DNA from: Malurus cyaneus samueli
Lineage: Eukaryota > Chordata > Aves > Passeriformes > Maluridae
Length of the DNA stretch: 64,000 nt
Direction: 5' to 3'
NCBI GenBank assembly: GCA_009741485.1
Contig: CM019236.1
Location: forward strand, 29,505,967-29,569,966
A program made the position numbers and the translations under genes. Positions 1 to 9,527 of this stretch are shown piece after piece; within the stretch, counting starts at the first letter, position 1, and each line of letters opens with the position of its first letter. The notes beneath the pieces were generated by a model that did no database searches, was not told where the DNA came from, and saw nothing but the letters and a program-made list of their open reading frames with translations.

Positions 1-909
1 TTTTCATGTGGGATAAGATAGCCATGTAATCGAAATTTTCAGATTTATTATCAGCTAGCAAGTGTCTTCTGCTATGCAAACTGACGTTGGTCTACTCAAA
101 GTTTAGGCACTTCTTGTGATTTGTATCTCTATTTACCTGACCGGTCTGTTCCAACATCCGCCAGGGAGCCTTTGGTGTTATTATAAAACGACTGGGCACA
201 CGCTCCGGTTTTTGGAAATGGCCACGAGAGCGCCGAGAGCCCGGGGCAGCGGGGGCCCGGCGCAGCACCGCCGAGCAGTAGCGGCAGACCCGGCACGGCG
301 TTGCAGGCTGCAGCCTGAGCCGGCGCTTCCCAGCGAGGGCAGCGCCGATATAAGCGCACGGAGACACAGCGTTCCTCGCAGAGGCAGCCACACACGAGCA
401 TAAGCCTCGTAAAGAGGCTAAATACAAAGCAAGGAGCCCACAAACATAGTTTGAGGGTGATGGGTAGCGGGAGGATGTCATCCCGCGATCGCCACGGGAG
501 CTTTATTTCAAATCTGCGCCGTACTCGCTGCCGGTGACCCGGGTGCAGGCGGCCGGGTTTGGCCAGGGTGACGGGCCCCGCGCACCTTCTCGCTCTCCCC
601 TCCGAGAGAACCTTCCCGCGCACGCCCCCGGGATCTTGGGGAAATCCTCCCCAGACCTTAGAGACCACTTCCCGCCGACTCAGGCCGGCGGATTCTTGCG
701 GTCGCGGTGGCTAACCCGCTAGCGGATCCGTCCGTTCCCGGGCACGGCGGGCACTCGGCTGTCACGGGCAGCAGCATCAGCCCTTCTTTCATCCTGAGCA
801 CACATCTCGAGGCTTTCCCGCTTTTACTCTTGCATGCAGGCCGACTCAGAAGCCGGGGACCAGCAGCACGTTTTCGCGGCGGAGCCCAGCGGCAGGCGGT
901 CCCTCAGAC

Positions 910-918
910 GGGGCGGGA
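910..918 (+). promoter_or_regulatory. GC box (Sp/KLF-type)
   Basis: The sequence GGGGCGGGA matches the Sp1/KLF GC-box core. It lies about 60 bp upstream of the inverted CCAAT box and about 220 bp upstream of the candidate start codon. That is a normal position for an activator site of a TATA-less CpG-island promoter. The motif is short, so it is supportive only in this context. Confidence 0.45.
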
Positions 919-973
919 GCTCCGGCCGCCCCGGAGGTCTGTGCTGCACCCTTTGTCGCCCCCACCACCAAAG

Positions 974-984
974 AGCCATTGGCT
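974..984 (-). promoter_or_regulatory. Inverted CCAAT box (NF-Y type)
   Basis: The plus strand reads GCCATTGGCT, which is AGCCAATGGC on the minus strand and fits the NF-Y consensus including flanks. NF-Y boxes usually lie 60-100 bp upstream of the start site in either orientation. That would put transcription initiation near 1040-1080, upstream of the candidate start codon at 1138. Confidence 0.45.
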
Positions 985-1137
985 CGCCCTGTCCATCACA
1001 GTAATACGGTTCGGGAGCAGATAGCCGAGAGACGACTGCACCCGACGCGATCTTCTCCCACTGCCGGCACCGTATCTTAGTAGGACCCCCCAGACTTTAC
1101 ACAGTTCTACCACTGCGAGCAAAGCAACTCCGCCAGG

Positions 1138-1162
1138 ATGTTAGTCGCAAGCAGCCACTTCG
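1138..1162 (+). CDS. Candidate first coding exon end (8 codons) with strong splice donor
   Basis: An ATG at 1138 has A at -3 (context CCAGGATG), an acceptable Kozak setting. It is followed by codons for MLVASSHF plus one extra base, then a near-ideal donor, TTCG|GTAAGT, with GT at 1163-1164. The exon would end in phase 1. It lies about 155 bp downstream of an NF-Y box and about 220 bp downstream of a GC box inside a CpG island. I do not recognise these eight residues as the start of a known protein, and no partner exon is identified in the window. If real, intron 1 exceeds 60 kb. The exon could instead be untranslated or belong to a long noncoding RNA. Confidence 0.3.
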
Positions 1163-1390
1163 GTAAGTAACCCTAGGGGCGCGTCCAGCGCGACACCTGA
1201 ATTCCGCACCTGTGTAGAGAGCTGACAAACTGCAATCGTGGGAGAGGCGCCGCCCCTTAAGAGCTACCTCCCCTACCGGCGAAGCGCAACAAGTTCGGTG
1301 CGACGAACCGGCTCCAGACAATAGCAGTCCACGGCACGATATCGGCAGGTCCGCGGGCCAAGACTGTTCACGCGACCAACCTATAGCGAG

Positions 1391-1395
1391 CCAAT
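1391..1395 (+). promoter_or_regulatory. CCAAT motif
   Basis: CCAAT occurs in the context GAGCCAATCCTGG at the right edge of the CpG-island core. It is a direct-orientation NF-Y-like site. It could belong to a second start site or to minus-strand transcription. The motif is short and support is weak. Confidence 0.25.
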
Positions 1396-1399
1396 CCTG

Positions 1400-2480
1400 G
1401 GTGCCACCTCTGACCACTCCTTCCAAGCGCCCAGACTTGCGCCTTGCTAACCCCTATGCGCCCCCCTATGTAGCCGACCCACCCTTGGCTAAACTTCCCC
1501 TATCGCGCTCCCTATGCGCGCTCCTCCTTGGGGCACACCCCACACCGTGCTGCACCCCGCCCAACTGTCGACCTAGGCTACCCCAATGCCACTGTACTGA
1601 TATCACGGTCTGCGCCCTTTGCTGGTCCCTCCTTTGTGCTCCCTGTGGCATCTGTTCAAGCGCCACACGGCCTATTCGCTCCCCCTTTCGCGCTCCATTA
1701 GCTCGCCGACCTCATCTTGCTCTGTCCCCCTTCAGACGCCGTCGCCCCACTCTTGCGCCCGCATCAATAACGCGGACCCTTTGCGCCGTAAGCACTCATG
1801 TGCTCGTTGGAGTTTGTTCACGCGGTTTGCGGGCCCACCTCTCTAGCTCCCCCTTAGCGCTAGGCCTTTGCTACACCACTTGCCGCCCCACGCTCTAGCG
1901 GCCTCGCCTATGACGCCCCATGTGAGCGCCGCGAGATACCCTCTCGTGCTAACCCCCTTGCTCCACCAGGTGGCGCCCGACCATTGAGCGCCCCCTTGCG
2001 CCCCCTATGCTGCACCCTTGCGCCGTTGGTGCTCACCTAGGGCTTAGCGCCGCGCCAGCTCTTGGTTCCCAGGTCTTGTCTCGACCCCGCCTTGCGCTCC
2101 CTAGTGTCGCTCCCTTTGCTGCACATCCTCCCTTGGTGCTCCCCCCTGGCGCCCATTGCGGCCCGGGGCTGACTATCACCTTTTGGCGGGAACCACACTC
2201 CTCATATACATGTACCACCCCTGTAGCACCAACACAAGTAACCTTTCGACGAGCACCTGCTCTCATTTGAGAACTAGCAGCTCACACTTTCCATCACGTC
2301 AATCAGCCTATAAATCTTTCTTCCTCCTAGCCCCCTGCCCCGGCCCTTATCCCCTTGCGCTCCTTTCGCCCTGCGCCCTATGCCTTCCCACTTAGTAGTG
2401 CACCCCCTTATGTGCTCCACCCCCTTACAACTAGTGCGCCCCACCAAAGTATATGCGGCATACATGCCATTGCGCGGTGT
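1400..2480. repeat. C-rich, CpG-bearing degenerate minisatellite-like tract
   Basis: For about 1.1 kb the plus strand is strongly C-rich and G-poor. In 1681-1740 I count 29 C against 9 G. The tract repeats short words built around TTGCGC, TATGCGCC, TTTGCTGC and GCGCTCCC, for example near 1436, 1456, 1513, 1609, 1687, 1753, 1779, 1990, 2010, 2091 and 2350, at irregular spacing of roughly 13 to 60 bases. This looks like a decayed minisatellite that has kept many CpGs, so it may be unmethylated in the germ line. The 165-codon plus frame at 1401-1898 has a biased Cys/Pro/Leu/Arg composition with no domain and is not called as a gene. Confidence 0.5.
1963..1978 (+). promoter_or_regulatory. CTCF-type binding motif
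   Basis: CCACCAGGTGGCGCCC matches every core position of the vertebrate CTCF consensus (CCASYAGRKGGCRSY). It lies inside the C-rich CpG tract about 0.8 kb downstream of the candidate first exon. CTCF sites near CpG-island promoters commonly anchor chromatin loops or insulate promoters. Orientation is plus (forward). Because the motif overlaps CpG, binding should be methylation-sensitive. Confidence 0.6.
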
Positions 2481-3036
2481 CAACGCCTTTTCTCACGTCG
2501 TGTCGTATTTGGCAACTGCTCGGCCGGAGGCAAGGTGGCTCGCTGAGAGAGCCTCTCTGGTGTAGGAGCCGTTTGGGTTATTTTGGATGAATACCACGCC
2601 TTTTGCGACACTTTCCCCTCGGACACTATTTTTTACAGGCCATGGGGCCCAGGGCTCGTCCGTGTCCCCTCTTTTTAAGAGGCCACAGCAAGCTCCCCAA
2701 ACAGCGCCGTGGAGTCCTCCCTTGCCGTGCGCGCTCAAAAACCCGGGCGTCGCCGAACATTGGACATCTTTGGTCAGCTGCAATGGCAAAATAGCCTCAA
2801 TTAGTTTAATCAAGTCCGCCACAGCAATGATGGATCAACACTGGAGTGCAAAGCCTCATTTTACAGACGGCAAGCAATGGAAAAATAACTAAGTTTATAG
2901 GCTCTGCTTGAAATAATTAAAATCTTGTTCTGCTCTGGTCTCCTGAGTACTTCACAATAATGGCTATGGACACAAGTTTGTATGGAGGCTCCGGAATTCA
3001 CCTTAGTTTTTATTTCACCTGAGGCCTAAACAGTTA

Positions 3037-3065
3037 AGTTTTAAGCCTTAACAGTGCTTAAAACT
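3037..3065. repeat. Perfect 10-bp inverted repeat, 9-nt loop
   Basis: The left arm AGTTTTAAGC (3037-3046) is the exact reverse complement of GCTTAAAACT (3056-3065), with loop 3047-3055. An alternative 9-bp pairing of TAAACAGTT with AACTGTTTA overlaps it. It could be a transcribed hairpin or a protein dyad, and no known RNA family is recognised. Confidence 0.6.
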
Positions 3066-3131
3066 GTTTACTGCTATCACTGCATGCTGCTTCTTCATTA
3101 AACAACTGAAAAATAACGTTCTATGGAATCA

Positions 3132-3156
3132 TGGAAAACCTATGGCAGGTTTTCCA
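3132..3156. repeat. Perfect 9-bp inverted repeat, 7-nt loop
   Basis: TGGAAAACC (3132-3140) and GGTTTTCCA (3148-3156) are exact reverse complements around a loop of TATGGCA. Both arms contain the GGAAAA core that NFAT proteins bind, so a dyad protein site is an alternative to an RNA hairpin. Confidence 0.6.
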
Positions 3157-3370
3157 GAGTTTGTTGCCTGCAGCGATGCTTACACCGAGCTTTTCCACAG
3201 AGCTGTCAGTTTCCTGCAGTCTAAGCTTTGCACCATGTGCTCCAGGATGCCATCTCATCATGGAAAGATACCATTGTTTGCTGGGGACCTACCCCTTCCT
3301 CCCCCAACCCCTTATGACTTCTTAATCGGCTCAAATCTATCATCGATTGGCTGCTTATAAATCATCACTG

Positions 3371-3394
3371 TTGCTGACTAACTCAGTCATGCAA
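3371..3394. promoter_or_regulatory. TGACT/AGTCA dyad, MARE-like
   Basis: TTGCTGACT and AGTCATGCAA form an inverted repeat around AACTC, perfect except for one inserted T. The arms resemble TGCTGAC half-sites used by Maf and AP-1 family bZIP proteins. The spacing is not that of a classical MARE, so binding is uncertain. Confidence 0.3.
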
Positions 3395-4634
3395 TCAGCT
3401 CTTCAAAGTCAGCCAGGTGGCCCGTGTTGTCCCATTTCATGAATCAGAGGTATGTTTCACCAGTGTGGCATTGCCTCCACGAGGGACAGTGTGCCACACC
3501 TGGTCTCTATTTTGCTTTACAGAGATAAGCTTGGCAGAGCTGTACAGCTCATCAAAATTGAGCACATCAGCTCCCATCATAGCTGTGAAATGAAATGCAG
3601 CTCTCCCCTTACTACAGAATTTTACTAGCAGAAATTTAGACTGAAATCTAAACAAATTCTTTGACTGGCATGTGTGTGACCAAAGTAAGGAGGTATCTTC
3701 AAGAGTAAGAGAAAATGGACCTGACAAGAAAGGATAAAGCACCTAGCTTTCTTCTGTCTTGAAAGCTGAGGAAAGCCATGGTGGTGGCTATCACAGCTTT
3801 AACAGCAACGGGGAGAAGAGAGGGAGATAATATTTTTTCTTTGTTGTTCAGATATGTCCATATCTAGCATTTCCAGAGTAGCTATCTGGGAATTTGTCCT
3901 GCACCTTTGGGAACTGAGGCACGTATGGCCTATTTAGAGATGACAGGTGGGGCGAAGATGGCTCTTATGATGCCTGCTGTTAGAGAAGCCAAATTAGATT
4001 TTGGTGCAATTTAGCAGGGCTGGAGGCCACCCCATGTTACAGTAGTCATCCTAGTGATACTTTTGCTCACAGTATGCCATACTTTTTAATGCTAATTTCC
4101 TTCCCTTTGTGGCCCACTAAGGGAAGAAAATGAATAATGGTGTTTCCAGTCCACCAATAACTGCTGAATACCTAAGAGCCATTATCAAGCCTGAAGGAAG
4201 ACCTCTTACAGAGACTCCCACAAGTTGAGTCACCACACAGACTGTCATATCTCTACACATAGAAGTTCCTCAGACCAGAGTGTAGCAGCAGACAGGGACA
4301 TGAGAGAAGGAAGGTTTTGAAAGGGTTACTCAAGTCTTAGTCCTATGCACAAGGCTCCACCCCATCTGGTAAGGGGGATGTTCAGTGCATATTTCTGGGC
4401 TTAACTCATAGTATCTTAACATTACCCCTGGGATGAAATATACCCTCTTTTATGAGCTCAGGAGTGGTTAATAAGAAGCTTTGGTGGAGTTGTAGAGGTC
4501 ATCACTAATTCAATAAAATATGAAATGGGTTCCCTCAAAATATTATTTGCCATGTTTTTGGTTTGCCATTATTTCTAGGAAAATTTCTTGTTCTGAGGCT
4601 CCCAGTGCGCTGGTCAGGGGGTGTTCAGTTTTCT

Positions 4635-4719
4635 ATCTTTTTTCTTTTTTTTTTTTTTTGTTTTTGTTCCTTTTTTTTTTTTTTTATTGTTTTGTTTTTT
4701 TGATTTTTTGTTTTTTTGA
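4635..4719. repeat. T-rich low-complexity tract
   Basis: About 85 bases are nearly all T with scattered G and C. The 129-residue frame crossing it (4520-4909) gets a Phe/Leu run from this tract and is not a credible protein. It may be the poly(A) trace of an old minus-strand retrocopy, but no parent sequence is recognisable beside it. Confidence 0.6.
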
Positions 4720-4937
4720 GTCAAGGGTCGTCAGAAGGCTTTTGGGATTCGTGAGTGAAAAGGAAGGCTTTTCTAGAGATGTTATGGCAGGGACAAAAGG
4801 AAAGGAAAACAGCAATGTAGCTTTTTTCACATTTAGGCTACTCCTTGTGAAGCTCGCTTACAGCAAATCTCATGAAATTCTGCAAGAGCATACTGATCAC
4901 CAAGTGTAGCTAACTTAGAGAAACATGTGCATTGTAG

Positions 4938-5105
4938 CCTTCATAGAAGGTAGAATAGTTTGAGTTGGAAGGGACCTGTCAAAGGTTTTCTAGTCCCTGC
5001 CCCTGCAATGAGGAGGAACATCTTCAACTAGACCTTCAAGACTGTTATCTTTGAACGGTACATCAGATTCACTACCTCACTTGCGCAACATGTGGGGTAT
5101 ACAAT
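4938..5105 (-). mobile_element. CR1 LINE 3' fragment
   Basis: The plus strand reads 'tagaatagtttgagttgg' then 'aagggacct', followed by a 'ccctgcaatgaggaggaaca' block and 'cttcaactagaccttcaag'. This is the antisense 3' end of an avian CR1 element, so the element points left. The 3' octamer tail is lost and homology fades after the 'cactacctcacttgcgcaac' stretch. It is an old, 5'-truncated, non-coding copy. Confidence 0.75.
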
Positions 5106-7400
5106 AAGGCCACCTGATCTCTCTTAAGTGGATATTGCTCCTGCTTTCATTCACCAAATAAATTAATCCCTCATGCCCAAAAAGGAGAGATGCCTAATTA
5201 ATGGGGGACTCAGTGTGATGAACCCCACCATGCCTTCATGGCAATGATACTAGCTGGTCTGCAAGCAAAGTTGAAGAGCAAGGAACCCTTGCAAGGGGCT
5301 TGCAAGCAAGAAGCAAGTCCTGTTGTTGATGCGCTAAATTTGTGTTTGCCAGAGGTTTTCTAGCTAATCCTCAGAACAAAGAAGGTACCTTTGTTAGTAA
5401 AAATTCCCTGTATCATTCCTGAAAAGGCAGCCAGAATTAGAGATAACTGGTACTTTATTTCTGAGGCAAGCTCTGCTGAACAGCTGATATTGAGCAGGAG
5501 GGGTTGGTTCAAACATCTGTCTTTGTGGCAGAATTGGAGAGCTTCTGAGATGTAAGTTCCCGTAACTGCAGATAAAGAGAGAATGAATAGGCTGATTTTT
5601 GAGGGGAAAGCTTGATGTTAAGAGAAAAAAAAAAAACGAAAAAGAAAAAATTTAATCTTTGTGCAGATTTTTCACTAGAGTAGGATGAGACCTCTATTAG
5701 GGCCATTTCTTTGAATTTTCAATTCAATCTATTAGGTGCGTAGTTAATGGTTTACTCTTTTTTTCAGTAAAAAGGAATGCAAATTCGCATAGCATTCTTT
5801 TTCCTTTTATTAAGGGAAGGAAGTGAGAAGTGAATGTAGACTAAAGATATATTCATGGCAGTTTGCTGCCATTTCGCACAATTCCAGAAGTGTATGTGAA
5901 ATGGAAAGTACAGGCCAATAAAAGTAATTTTCTGAGTCCTATTAGCTGCCAAATGGAATCACAATGTACAGTTAGCTGGGAATCTGCAAGATTTCACACC
6001 TAATTCTACTGGACTTAAATTTTAATTTGCCATCAGAACAAAACCTCTAATTGCAAGCAGAAGCATCTTATTACATCTTTTATGTAACTCTGACTCACTC
6101 ATTGACCAAACTGTAAGGAAACAATTTTCCTTTGCATAGGGATGATGAACCCACTTGGATGTTCTGTACCTAAGAATTCCTCATAATTTACTAATAAGAA
6201 ACAGAAAATGAGAGGAAATTATCTTCATCTGTTTCTCTCACCCATAAAGCCCCAAAATAGGCAACGTGTTAGAGCAATTGCATACCCTTGCACCTTCGCT
6301 GGTTAAGTCCTCTTGCACAGTTCTCAAGTATTGAACAGTCTCAGCTGTTAAAGAAAAGAAATATGTGGGAGAGGAATTTTTATATTTCAGATATCAGTGA
6401 AAGGATTGTAGCAAATGCAGGGAGAAAATACAGAAAAAGAGTAGAGTTAGGAGTTAGAAGGGTAAAGGAAAAAATAGGGAAAAATGAGGAAAAGGGCGCC
6501 TACTGAGACTTCTCTCTCCAGACATTCATGATCAAAGCCCACCACTGCCATTAGGCAATCAATCTGCAGTTGCATACATAAAATTTTGGCAGTGTGTAGT
6601 CTCCACTGCTTTCAACAGAGGCTTTAGACATCTGAAACTGGGCACTCTCCCAAAATTTAGATCCAGTTGCACTATACATTCCAGAAAAGGAAGCATCAAA
6701 TCAGAGGCCCTCTTTTACCCGTGTTATTTTCAAGCTGAAGTGTATAAAAAGTTATGTTCCAAGCTCTCAATTTAACCTCTTGGACTGGCTGTTTGTGTCC
6801 TCCAGCTTCAAAAAATGACACACACCCTTAGCAGGCAATTGCTGCCTAAATGCATTGTTGTTTTAGGGGACAATACTGATAATGTGTGCATTTCTTTTCT
6901 GACTAATTCTTTCCAGTATCATTCAGTTGCCTACAGACTTCTAAATTTTGCAAACAGAAATCTACTTCAGCATAACACATTGTAATGCACATTGTGTCTT
7001 AAGATGAGTGATCCTGAATCTGCTGATTTTTATTTTGCTTTTCAGCTTTTAAACCTTTGTGGTAGGACATTCTCCTGCACTGCATTCAAAACCAGCACTA
7101 GGAGCCAGCCGAAGTTTTAGCAGCTTCCTATTCTCACTCATGCCACAGTCAGAGATTTCTCAAGCAGCTGCACTGGATTTCTTGCAGAAAAATATATTCA
7201 AAGGAACCCTGCAGTCACAATCAAAGTACAGAATGCAGTTTAAGTTACTTAATCCTGTTCTCTTTACCTCTATTTCTAGATGCTTCTGCTTTCTTCTGAA
7301 AAAAACACCTCTTTAGAGATAATTTAATCTATCTGCAGAATCCAGCGGCTGCCCTACTTGTAGTAGATTTTACAATTACAAGCTGTTGATTTCTTAATAT
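5106..7400. other. AT-rich noncoding DNA
   Basis: No exon, RNA gene or recognisable transposon was found. Open frames at 5509-5952 and 6288-6506 are short, domain-free and rich in residues expected from AT-rich DNA. Paired CTTGCAAG palindromes at 5288-5306 are the only structured motif noticed. Confidence 0.45.
5288..5306. promoter_or_regulatory. Two CTTGCAAG palindromes one helical turn apart
   Basis: The 8-bp palindrome CTTGCAAG occurs at 5288-5295 and again at 5299-5306, an 11-bp period, within a local run of further TTGCAAG/GCAAG words (about 5271-5320). TTGCAA-type palindromes resemble C/EBP-family sites. A local repeat expansion is equally possible. Confidence 0.3.
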
Positions 7401-7489
<89 letters not shown>

Positions 7490-7490
7490 A
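7401..7490. repeat. (TATC)n microsatellite
   Basis: About 90 bases of TATC tetranucleotide repeat have one slip near 7450 (CATC) splitting two nearly pure blocks. Tracts of this length are usually length-polymorphic. Confidence 0.95.
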
Positions 7491-8113
7491 TTCCATTATC
7501 AGAAAAGAAGTGCTGTAGGTATAAATACAGCATTTGCTGAACTCTTCCACATCCACAAAAATGCCCTGTGGAATGTGCAGCCTTCAATGAAGTTCTGCAG
7601 AGATCTTTCTACAAGGAAAAGTCAGAGACAAAACACTGCTTAATAGGATACACATAGAAGTGTGGTGAGATGCAGAGCATGCCCATGAAATCATCTGTTT
7701 ATTTATGATAAGAAACTCACTTCCTCTTGGATAACCTCAGGATTGCTTTTGTTAAACCCTTGGCAGTTTAAAAGTCATCTTGCTTTCCAATGTCTCAGCC
7801 TTCTTCCTTTCTCTTTTTTTCACTTTTCCCCGTACAAGGGCCCCCTCTCTTCACTCAGCTCCCACTCTCCCTCTCAAATGACATTCTTTCTGTACTTGTC
7901 TGCACAAACAGCACAAGGCCCAGGCTGTGCTTCTGAAAGCCAGGAATAATGCCTTAGTCTTTTGCAGTGATTGATGCGCTATCCATGGAGAACACTGTGC
8001 CATGGTCAGAGAGGTTCACAAAGCCATGCACCGTTGAGATACCTGCTGATCTGCTTTTTGCTTTCACTGTAACTTAAACAAAAAAATTGGTGAATGTTCC
8101 ATGACATATGGTC

Positions 8114-8132
8114 TTTGTTGTTGTTGTTGTTG
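8114..8132. repeat. (GTT)n microsatellite
   Basis: Six consecutive GTT units are visible in an AT-rich background. This is a simple trinucleotide repeat. Confidence 0.85.
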
Positions 8133-8589
8133 TGAAGCTGTAACCTAAGTTTTAAAGTCAGATCCAGACAAGGAATCACACACAGAGAGATGTATATTAC
8201 AAAAGAGCCTGTATTTAATATTTAAAATACTTAGAACTGGAAGAAAATATTTTGCTTGCACAGATCTATGAGGCAGGTGTTTAGTTCAGGCAGTGCTGCC
8301 TAGTCTAATCAAACACACATATAACCTTACTTTGACTAGTATAACTAACTAGAAAGCTCCAAGCATCTCGTATTTCCTTTCCCAAACCTTTATCTGACAT
8401 CACACAAATGTATCCAAAGACCAGAATACAGCCCAGGATGTTGTCCCACTTGGTTAAGAAGAGACACAGTACTTTACATTATGCCTGAGTCTGCACCTGA
8501 GGCATGCAGACATCCATTACAAAACATGTTCTAAAGTGTTGAGAGATTTCAGTTTTACTGTGATATTAGTGGCTGAGGAGCTGAGTTCT

Positions 8590-8609
8590 ATCCTTTAACA
8601 TTAAAGGAT
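8590..8609. repeat. Near-perfect 20-bp palindrome
   Basis: ATCCTTTAA and TTAAAGGAT are exact reverse complements separated only by CA. A two-base centre disfavours an RNA hairpin and favours a cruciform or a homodimer-binding dyad. No factor is confidently assigned. Confidence 0.55.
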
Positions 8610-9172
8610 GTCCCTGTTTCCATCACGTTACCAGTAGAATTCTCATTAACTTTAGCAATCGCTGGAATGTTCACTGAGCATCTCTCATGGGGAAAAGATA
8701 TGGTGAAAATTGGGAGAGTTTTAAATACTTACACTGAAAACCTTGATCCAAATGCACTGAGATGCTGGCAGTTCATATCTGAAGCGAAGATGTGCAGAAG
8801 TTACAGAAAAGCTTTACTGATAAACCCTTAAGAAATTAACCTGCTGCTTTTCTCTGGTTATGATTTTTACCATTGTTTTGATTTTTTTATACCATTTTAT
8901 GATTTTTACCATAGAATTACCAAAACATTGACAGTTTGTGAAATCACCAAACAGAGCACCGCTGGCTTTCAGTCAGAAAGTATCCTGGGCACGGTGGAGT
9001 TTTGAAGAAAATAACATAATTAAGTTATACAGATAATTAAACAATTTAGTTTATTTACAGCTTCTAATTATATGCTATATGTTATATATCTGTATGTCTA
9101 AGACTCATGAGTAAAACCAGAACTGAAACGACTCTGTAGAGCTTACTAAGGTTTTCAAGTTTTAACTAAATG

Positions 9173-9187
9173 TTGCCATCTACTGTT
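9173..9187 (-). promoter_or_regulatory. Weak CTCF-like motif
   Basis: The minus strand reads AACAGTAGATGGCAAC. The AGATGGCA core fits CTCF, but the first C of CCA and the base after GGCA do not. A chance match is quite possible. Confidence 0.2.
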
Positions 9188-9490
9188 AGCATAACAATTA
9201 GTAATGATATTAATAAATAAAACGTAAATGGGTGAAACGAGCACTGTAATTGTGAAAGAACTTTGTGGTTATTTGCGTCCTATTTTGCTGATGCACAAGG
9301 GACATTTTTTGAATGCACAGGCAATAATGTGTTTGTAAATCCTTCTATACATCAGAAGGAGAATACAGTTCATTGTTTGCAAGATCTCATAATAATTACT
9401 TTTCAGCTTCTAAAAGTGTTGTAATACTTTCCAGGACCAGCATTTATGGTATTCAGTATGTTGAGAGAAAATAAGCTTATTTGGAAATGG

Positions 9491-9494
9491 GTTT

Positions 9495-9526
<32 letters not shown>
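9491..9526. repeat. (TTTTG)n microsatellite
   Basis: Five or more TTTTG units are flanked by T runs. This is a simple low-complexity repeat. Confidence 0.9.

Positions 9527-9527
<1 letters not shown>

Larger units (their letters stand above)
1..1200. promoter_or_regulatory. CpG-island-like promoter domain
   Basis: From about 200 to 1200 the sequence is GC-rich with dense CpG, in sharp contrast to the AT-rich remainder of the window. It contains a GC box, an inverted CCAAT box and two TATA-like elements (TATAAAA at 182-188 and GATATAAG at 347-354). This is the usual makeup of a vertebrate CpG-island promoter. No protein domain is visible in the overlapping open frames of either strand, so they are treated as by-products of high GC. 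The island could serve a rightward gene (see the exon candidate at 1138), a leftward gene leaving the window, or both. Direction is an inference from the splice donor at 1163. Confidence 0.6.
2484..4630. other. Transition to AT-rich noncoding DNA
   Basis: CpG density falls off by about 2760, after which the sequence is ordinary AT-rich bird DNA. No exon, RNA gene or recognisable transposon is visible. The frames at 2493-2892 and 3437-3742 have no domain. The notable content is a cluster of inverted repeats between 3037 and 3394, listed separately. Confidence 0.5.
7491..9490. other. Noncoding DNA with small repeats
   Basis: No gene was found. The 68-residue frame at 7743-7949 is Ser/Leu/Phe-rich and domain-free. 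The segment includes a (GTT)n run at about 8114-8132, a palindrome at 8590-8609 and a weak minus-strand CTCF-like motif at 9173-9187. Confidence 0.45.

Noticed and set aside
92..1426. Several 60-180-residue frames on both strands in the CpG island
   Set aside because: High GC lowers stop-codon frequency. The frames overlap one another on opposite strands and none shows a domain.
1401..1898. 165-residue plus-strand open frame
   Set aside because: It lies in the C-rich degenerate repeat. Its Cys/Pro/Arg/Leu bias follows the base skew, with no domain or splice context.
2855..2910. Possible MIR-type SINE ('cattttacagacgg')
   Set aside because: Only one short word matches. The expected following core and tRNA-like head are absent.
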